This document shows, piece after piece, positions 51,432-55,770 of a stretch of 55,770 nt of DNA. The stretch's first letter is position 1. The number at the start of each line of letters is the position of its first letter. The position numbers and the translations under genes were made by a program. The stretch is from Anaeroplasmataceae bacterium (GTDB lineage Bacteria; Bacillota_I; Bacilli_A; Acholeplasmatales; JAEDCM01): the NCBI GenBank assembly GCA_016294165.1, contig JAEDCM010000007.1, forward strand, positions 1 through 55,770, written 5' to 3'. The notes below the pieces were generated by a model. It saw nothing but the letters and a program-made list of their open reading frames with translations, did not search any database and was not told the origin of the DNA.

Positions 51432-53101
51432 GAAAACGACTAATATATGTTAATATTTTAATTTTACTTATTTCATTTTTACTTTGTATCTCTATTAGCG
51501 TTTTATTTGGTTATCGAAGTGCTATTGATTCATCTGAGAGGTATATTAGTAATTATACTAAAATAGTTGCGGATGAATATGGAAATGGGACGGATTATGA
51601 ATCATTATTTTCATTTATAAATAATATTGATAAAAAAATGCGTATTACCATTGTAGAGGTTACAGATGGAAATGTAAATGTTTTGGATTCCTTTGGGAGT
51701 GCTGAAGCGGATGTTTTAGAAAATGAAGAATTTAAAAAATTAGATAAAATGATAATAAGAGATGATAGGTCTCAAAAAGAGAAAATGATCTTTTATTGTG
51801 TGATCGTTGATGATACATACATACGTTTAGGTTTACCTTATTTTGAACAAGTTGAAAATGTAACTAGTATGCTTATGATTATGACTATTTGTTCGGTAGC
51901 GATTTTTATTTTAATGATTTTTATCATTAATCGATTGGTAACACGTGAGATTAAGCCTTTAAATGCGGTAATTTCAGGTCTTGAAAGTGTAGTTGGATCA
52001 GAGAACACTTACAATTATGATAGCTTAAGCGACATCAGTTTAAAAATTGAAGAGGTAAAGGATCAATTTGTCAAAACAATGGATGAAATTATTTCTGAGA
52101 AGGATAAAGTTTCTTTTATTCTAGATAACGTTGGTCAAGGAATCTTGGTAATTAATTCAAATTATGAGATTGTAATTTGTAATGAGGTCGCGTCTAATAT
52201 TATTGGGATTAATGAAGATAAGGACGGAAATCTTTTTGATGTTGTAAAACTAGATAACTTAAAGGAGATTTTGCGAAAGGTATTTATTCATAAATCTTAT
52301 CGTGTAGAATATACGCAAAATGATCGTGATTATAGTTTATGGATGAATAAAATTCAGGCAAAGTGGTTAGTTCAAAATGGCGATGATCGTGGAATTTTAA
52401 TTGTTTTTACCGATATTACTGAAGAAAAAATCGCAGAACGCAAGCAAAAGGAATTCTTTGCGAATGCTAGTCATGAGCTTAGAAGCCCATTAACTTCGAT
52501 AATTGGCTTTCAAGATATGATTTGTTCAGGTATTTTTGAGGGTGATGAAATCTATGATGCGGCTAATAAGACGCTAATAGAAGGAAGAAAGATGCTAGAA
52601 CTTGTTAATAATATGCTTGATTTATCAGCATTAGAGAGTATGCAAAAGCCTGAAAAGATTGAACATGTAAATATAAAGACAATGGTGGAGCAAATAATTG
52701 ATTCTTTAAAGCCCCAGATGTATGCTAAAAATATTTCTTTAGAGGTTTTTATGCAGGATGATGCATATCTTGATGTTAATGTTAATCATCTAAATATGAT
52801 TATTCGAAACGTTATTGATAATGCCATTAAATATAATAAGGATAATGGAACCATCTCAGTAAGCCTTTTTGCTGGTCAGCGTGCAACACTGGTAGTCAAG
52901 GATACTGGAATTGGAATGGATGATGAGAGTAAAAAGAAGATTTTTGAAAGGTTTTATCGTGTTGATAAGGCTCATAGTCGTAAGCTTGGTTCCAGTGGTT
53001 TAGGGCTTCCAATTGTTAAGCAAATCTGTAATATATATGGATATGATATTTCGGTAGAGAGTGAAGAAGGAAAAGGAACTGAAATAGTAATTATGTTTTA
53101 A
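51428..53101 (+). CDS. PhoR-like sensor histidine kinase
   Basis: 557 aa. Membrane segments near 6-28 and 147-171 enclose an extracytoplasmic sensor of about 115 residues. A HAMP-like linker, a PAS domain (LDNVGQGILVINSNYEIVI), then HisKA with NASHELRSPLTS (His349), N-box NVIDNAIKYN, G1 DTGIGMDD and G2 SGLGLPIVK. It autophosphorylates and passes phosphate to the regulator encoded just upstream. No phosphate transporter or PhoU gene is nearby, so the signal is not known from context. Confidence 0.93.
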   Translation: MRKRLIYVNILILLISFLLCISISVLFGYRSAIDSSERYISNYTKIVADEYGNGTDYESLFSFINNIDKKMRITIVEVTDGNVNVLDSFGSAEADVLENEEFKKLDKMIIRDDRSQKEKMIFYCVIVDDTYIRLGLPYFEQVENVTSMLMIMTICSVAIFILMIFIINRLVTREIKPLNAVISGLESVVGSENTYNYDSLSDISLKIEEVKDQFVKTMDEIISEKDKVSFILDNVGQGILVINSNYEIVICNEVASNIIGINEDKDGNLFDVVKLDNLKEILRKVFIHKSYRVEYTQNDRDYSLWMNKIQAKWLVQNGDDRGILIVFTDITEEKIAERKQKEFFANASHELRSPLTSIIGFQDMICSGIFEGDEIYDAANKTLIEGRKMLELVNNMLDLSALESMQKPEKIEHVNIKTMVEQIIDSLKPQMYAKNISLEVFMQDDAYLDVNVNHLNMIIRNVIDNAIKYNKDNGTISVSLFAGQRATLVVKDTGIGMDDESKKKIFERFYRVDKAHSRKLGSSGLGLPIVKQICNIYGYDISVESEEGKGTEIVIMF

Positions 53102-53111
53102 AAATTGTTTA

Positions 53112-53139
53112 AAATCCGTAATAAAATGCGGATTTTTTT
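53112..53139 (+). terminator. two-component operon terminator
   Basis: AAATCCG and CGGATTT form a 7-bp stem, followed by a T-run. Confidence 0.75.
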
Positions 53140-53151
53140 ATTTATCAAAGA

Positions 53152-53237
53152 TATTACAAGTTCTTTACTTTTACTTTACAAACATTAAAAATGGCTTTGT
53201 TTAGCCGTTTTATGATAGCCTTTACATTTTCTTTGCA
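53152..53237 (+). promoter_or_regulatory. candidate PhoB/PhoP-type operators: 11-bp-phased CTTTACA repeats
   Basis: Two pairs of direct repeats occur with an 11-base period: CTTTACT (53163) with CTTTACA (53174), and CTTTACA (53220) with CTTTGCA (53231). A weaker third unit, TATTACA (53152), keeps the same phase. Pho boxes of several Bacillota are CTTTACA-like half-sites spaced 11 bases. The second pair ends 11 bases before the -35 of the pectate lyase promoter, the usual place for an activating PhoB-type site. Confidence 0.65.
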
Positions 53238-53247
53238 AACGCATACA

Positions 53248-53275
53248 TTGATTTTTTTTATTGAAAATTTATAAT
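53248..53275 (+). promoter_or_regulatory. promoter of the second pectate lyase
   Basis: TTGATT (53248-53253), a 16-base spacer and TATAAT (53270-53275), with AAAGGAG about 10 bases before the start codon. Confidence 0.6.
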
Positions 53276-53318
53276 TAAAACATCTAAGTCAGATTTTGAC
53301 TATAAAAAGGAGAGAGAA

Positions 53319-55770
53319 ATGCGTATGAAAAAGATTTATGCTTTATTCTTAGTGCTAATGACAGTTGCATTAACGGCATGTGGAACTTCTAAGACTACAG
53401 TAAAGAAGCCACCAATTAATACAACATCATCAACAACAAAAGCAACTACAGTTTCAACTACTCAATCAACAACAGCTGAAACAACTACAACAAAGAAGGA
53501 GACAACAACGACTACAACAACAAAGACTCCAACAACGACTACAACAACAACGACAACTACGAAAGCTCCTACTACAACAATTAAGGTTGACACAACAACT
53601 GGTAAAGTTACAGTGGGAACTACAACTACAGTTATAGAAACAACTACAACAACAAAGAAGCCTACAACAACTACGACAACTACAACTAAGGCACCAACAA
53701 CTACGACTACAACAAAGGTTACTACAACAACTACAACAAAGACTCCAACAACAACGACTACTACACAAAAGGTAACTACAACTACTGAGGAGCCAACAAC
53801 AACTACAACAAAGAAACCAACAACAACGACTACAACTACAACAAAAGCTCCTACAACAACTACGACTACTACACAAACAACAACAACGACTACAAAGGCT
53901 CCAACAACTACAACAAAGAAACCAACTACAACAACGACAACTACAACTACGACTACAACAACAAAGAAGCCAACAACTACGACAACAACAACAAAGAAAC
54001 CAACTACAACAACTACTACACAAGCACCTATTTCTAAAGGTCTTGAAGTAATTAATTATGGTGGTGTTCAAGAGTCTGCTTATGTTGAATGGAATAAATA
54101 TAGTAGCGCAACAGTTTATGCTGTATACTACAAGCTATCAACTGAAGCCGATAGTGAATATAAGAAGATTGATGATGAGTTAATTAGAAATTATGGTTCA
54201 TACTATCGTGCTGATATCGTAGGATTAAAAGCAGGAAACTATAATATAAAGGTAGCACCAGTAAATGGAACTACATTACAAGTAAGCGCGCAAGCAATTG
54301 TAAATGTAAATGTAATTGCGCACGAAAGAACAGGATTTGCGTTTGTTAATGGAACATCATCAGGTGCATATAATGATGATGGTACACTAAAATCAAATGC
54401 AAAAGTATTATATATTACTCCTGACACTAAAAATACTGTTACTGAAGCAGGATTAACAGGATTCCAAAACATTCTTATAGGAATGAAGGGTAGTAAAACA
54501 ATTTCTTATCCAATTGCATTCCGTTTAATTGGAGATATCACTGATCCAGCAGTGTTAGATAAAGGAGATATCTTAGTTGATGGAATAACATGTGGCGTAA
54601 CAATCGAAGGTATTGGTAATGATGCTACTGCAAACGGATGGGGAATAAGAGTAAAAGGTTCTTCAAATGTAGAAATTAGAAATTTAGGATTAATGAATTG
54701 TAACTCAGGTGAAGGAGATAATATTGGATTACAACAAGATAATAACCATGTATGGGTACATAACAATGATTTCTTCTATGGTGATGCAGGTAGTGATGCA
54801 GACCAAGCAAAAGGTGATGGAGCATTAGATACTAAGAAATCAGTATATGTAACTCACTCATTTAACCATTTCTGGGATACAGGAAAAACTCACTTAAATG
54901 GTAATGGAGATACAACTTTAAATTACATTACATATCATCATAACTGGTATGACCATTCAGATTCACGTCATCCACGTGTTCGTGTATCATCAGCAGTTCA
55001 TGTTTACAATAATTTCTTTGATGGAGTGGCAAAATATGGTATTGGTGCTACTTTAGGTTCATCAATTTTCGTTGAAAACAATTATTTCTTAGATACAACA
55101 ACTCCTATGATGATTTCGCTACAAGGAACAGATGCCCAAGGGGCTGGAACATTCTCAGGTGAAGCTGGTGGTATGATTAAATCATATGGAAATGATTTTA
55201 TATTTAATAATACATCTTTATCATTGAGATATATTACTCATAAAGATAGTGCAACAGACTTTGATGCATATGAAGCATCAAGCAGAAATGAACAAGTTCC
55301 AAGTTCATATAAATCATTATCTGGTGGAAATACATATTCTAACTTTGATACATCATCAAGCATGTATTCATATAATGTAGAAACTGCCGAACAAGCAATG
55401 GAAACAGTTAAAAAATATGCAGGACGTGTTCAAGGTGGAGATTTTGATTGGGATTTCAGTGATCCATCTGAAGATAAAAACTATTCTGTAATTACAGGAT
55501 TAAAATCAGCATTAACAGGATACAGCGGAAAACTAGTAAGTATTCAAGCTTCAGGAGCTACATCAGGTATTACAATTCCTTCATTATCAAAAGATGAATT
55601 AATTGCTGAATATAATACAGCTTATAAAAACATTCCAAACCCAGTAGTATATACATCTGATTGTTATAATAAGATTGTATTAGCAATTAATGCATATATT
55701 TCATTAGACTCATATCAATCAGAAGTATCAACAAATCCATATGATAAATTAGCTGAATATAATCAAGCAG
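53319..55770 (+). CDS. pectate lyase lipoprotein (PL1-like) with long Thr stalk, cut by the window end
   Basis: At least 817 aa, open to the last base. Signal peptide ends at lipobox LTAC, so the mature protein is lipidated. Residues about 28-237 are an extreme Thr stalk with Lys-Pro/Ala breaks. Next, a fibronectin-III-like region (YYKLST, DIVGLKAG) and a beta-helix pectate lyase: GDGALDTKK, GKTHLNGN, HHNWYDHSDSRHPRVR with the likely catalytic Arg550 and HVYNNFF. Starts ATG 53319 (ATG 53325 possible). It is a paralogue of the 8641 gene but closer to classical PL1 in its catalytic loop. Pho-box-like repeats precede it. Confidence 0.9.
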   Translation, partial: MRMKKIYALFLVLMTVALTACGTSKTTVKKPPINTTSSTTKATTVSTTQSTTAETTTTKKETTTTTTTKTPTTTTTTTTTTKAPTTTIKVDTTTGKVTVGTTTTVIETTTTTKKPTTTTTTTTKAPTTTTTTKVTTTTTTKTPTTTTTTQKVTTTTEEPTTTTTKKPTTTTTTTTKAPTTTTTTTQTTTTTTKAPTTTTKKPTTTTTTTTTTTTTKKPTTTTTTTKKPTTTTTTQAPISKGLEVINYGGVQESAYVEWNKYSSATVYAVYYKLSTEADSEYKKIDDELIRNYGSYYRADIVGLKAGNYNIKVAPVNGTTLQVSAQAIVNVNVIAHERTGFAFVNGTSSGAYNDDGTLKSNAKVLYITPDTKNTVTEAGLTGFQNILIGMKGSKTISYPIAFRLIGDITDPAVLDKGDILVDGITCGVTIEGIGNDATANGWGIRVKGSSNVEIRNLGLMNCNSGEGDNIGLQQDNNHVWVHNNDFFYGDAGSDADQAKGDGALDTKKSVYVTHSFNHFWDTGKTHLNGNGDTTLNYITYHHNWYDHSDSRHPRVRVSSAVHVYNNFFDGVAKYGIGATLGSSIFVENNYFLDTTTPMMISLQGTDAQGAGTFSGEAGGMIKSYGNDFIFNNTSLSLRYITHKDSATDFDAYEASSRNEQVPSSYKSLSGGNTYSNFDTSSSMYSYNVETAEQAMETVKKYAGRVQGGDFDWDFSDPSEDKNYSVITGLKSALTGYSGKLVSIQASGATSGITIPSLSKDELIAEYNTAYKNIPNPVVYTSDCYNKIVLAINAYISLDSYQSEVSTNPYDKLAEYNQA
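53440..54020 (+). repeat. extended Thr-codon low-complexity tract
   Basis: About 190 codons dominated by ACA/ACT/ACG interrupted by Lys, Pro, Ala, Glu and Gln. The antisense frame yields a 201-codon Cys/Ser/Arg-rich ORF, which is an artefact. The tract is long enough to vary in length by slippage or recombination between strains. Confidence 0.85.

Noticed and set aside
53163..53237. Attachment site or transposon end repeats
   Set aside because: The repeats are short, phased at 11 bases and next to a promoter, which fits an operator; no integrase or inverted repeats are nearby.
53440..54020. Possible CRISPR-like or tandem repeat array
   Set aside because: Units are irregular codon repeats within an open frame, without conserved repeat length or unique spacers.
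53466..54071. 201-codon Cys/Ser/Arg-rich ORF on the minus strand
   Set aside because: It is the exact antisense of the Thr-codon tract; ACA/ACT/ACG runs read backwards give Cys and Ser codons. No binding site or promoter, and the composition is an artefact.
1..55770. Mycoplasma genetic code (TGA as Trp)
   Set aside because: Many genes end in TGA overlapping the next ATG (alaS-ruvX, yqeK-rsfS, regulator-kinase), and conserved proteins have normal lengths with TGA as stop.

Overview
The window is chromosomal DNA of a low-G+C (about 30 % by eye) Gram-positive-type bacterium of the Bacillota, most likely Bacilli or Erysipelotrichia-like and plausibly gut-associated. TGA is used as a normal stop. 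Gene order repeatedly matches Bacillus subtilis: recD2, AI-2E family gene, alaS, ruvX, yrzB, trmR, trhP1, trhP2, greA; yqeH, yqeK, rsfS, yqeM, comEA, comEC, holA; rqcH divergent from gmk, rpoZ; polA, mutM, coaE, dnaB, dnaI. A sigma-K-like factor and a PdaA-like cortex deacetylase suggest a spore former or a recent descendant of one. No rRNA, tRNA, CRISPR array, insertion sequence or prophage was seen.

Layout. Bases 1-11,110 are accessory: a membrane protein, a GGDEF/EAL c-di-GMP protein, a large MacB/FtsX-type ABC protein with an EF-hand-like loop, a small membrane protein, a DUF1846 protein, and a secreted pectate lyase lipoprotein. Bases 11,114-15,246 (minus strand) hold a two-gene acyl-CoA dehydratase activase system. 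Bases 15,371-16,804 carry queH and an FMN riboswitch in front of the riboflavin transporter ribU. Bases 16,846-27,392 are the recD2-alaS-greA housekeeping block, including the wobble-uridine (ho5U/mo5U) tRNA modification genes. Bases 27,530-35,541 carry sigK (minus), the ribosome-assembly and competence cluster, holA, a DnaQ-like exonuclease and an orphan HPt phosphotransfer protein. Bases 35,534-39,284 hold rqcH (minus), gmk, rpoZ and a methyltransferase gene interrupted by one in-frame TAG. Bases 39,324-40,191 hold two small minus-strand genes. Bases 40,276-47,414 carry polA, a nitroreductase, a mutM-coaE gene fusion, dnaB, dnaI and a RidA protein. Bases 47,453-50,693 are envelope and accessory genes. 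Bases 50,754-53,101 encode a PhoB/PhoR-type two-component system, followed by 11-bp-phased CTTTACA repeats and a second pectate lyase lipoprotein that runs off the window end.

The points most worth following up are the two paralogous lipoprotein pectate lyases on long Thr-rich stalks, one apparently under a PhoB-type promoter next to its own two-component system; the fused mutM-coaE gene; the amber-interrupted methyltransferase; the orphan HPt protein; the EF-hand loop in the ABC protein; and a recurring economy in which stop codons lie inside terminator hairpin loops.
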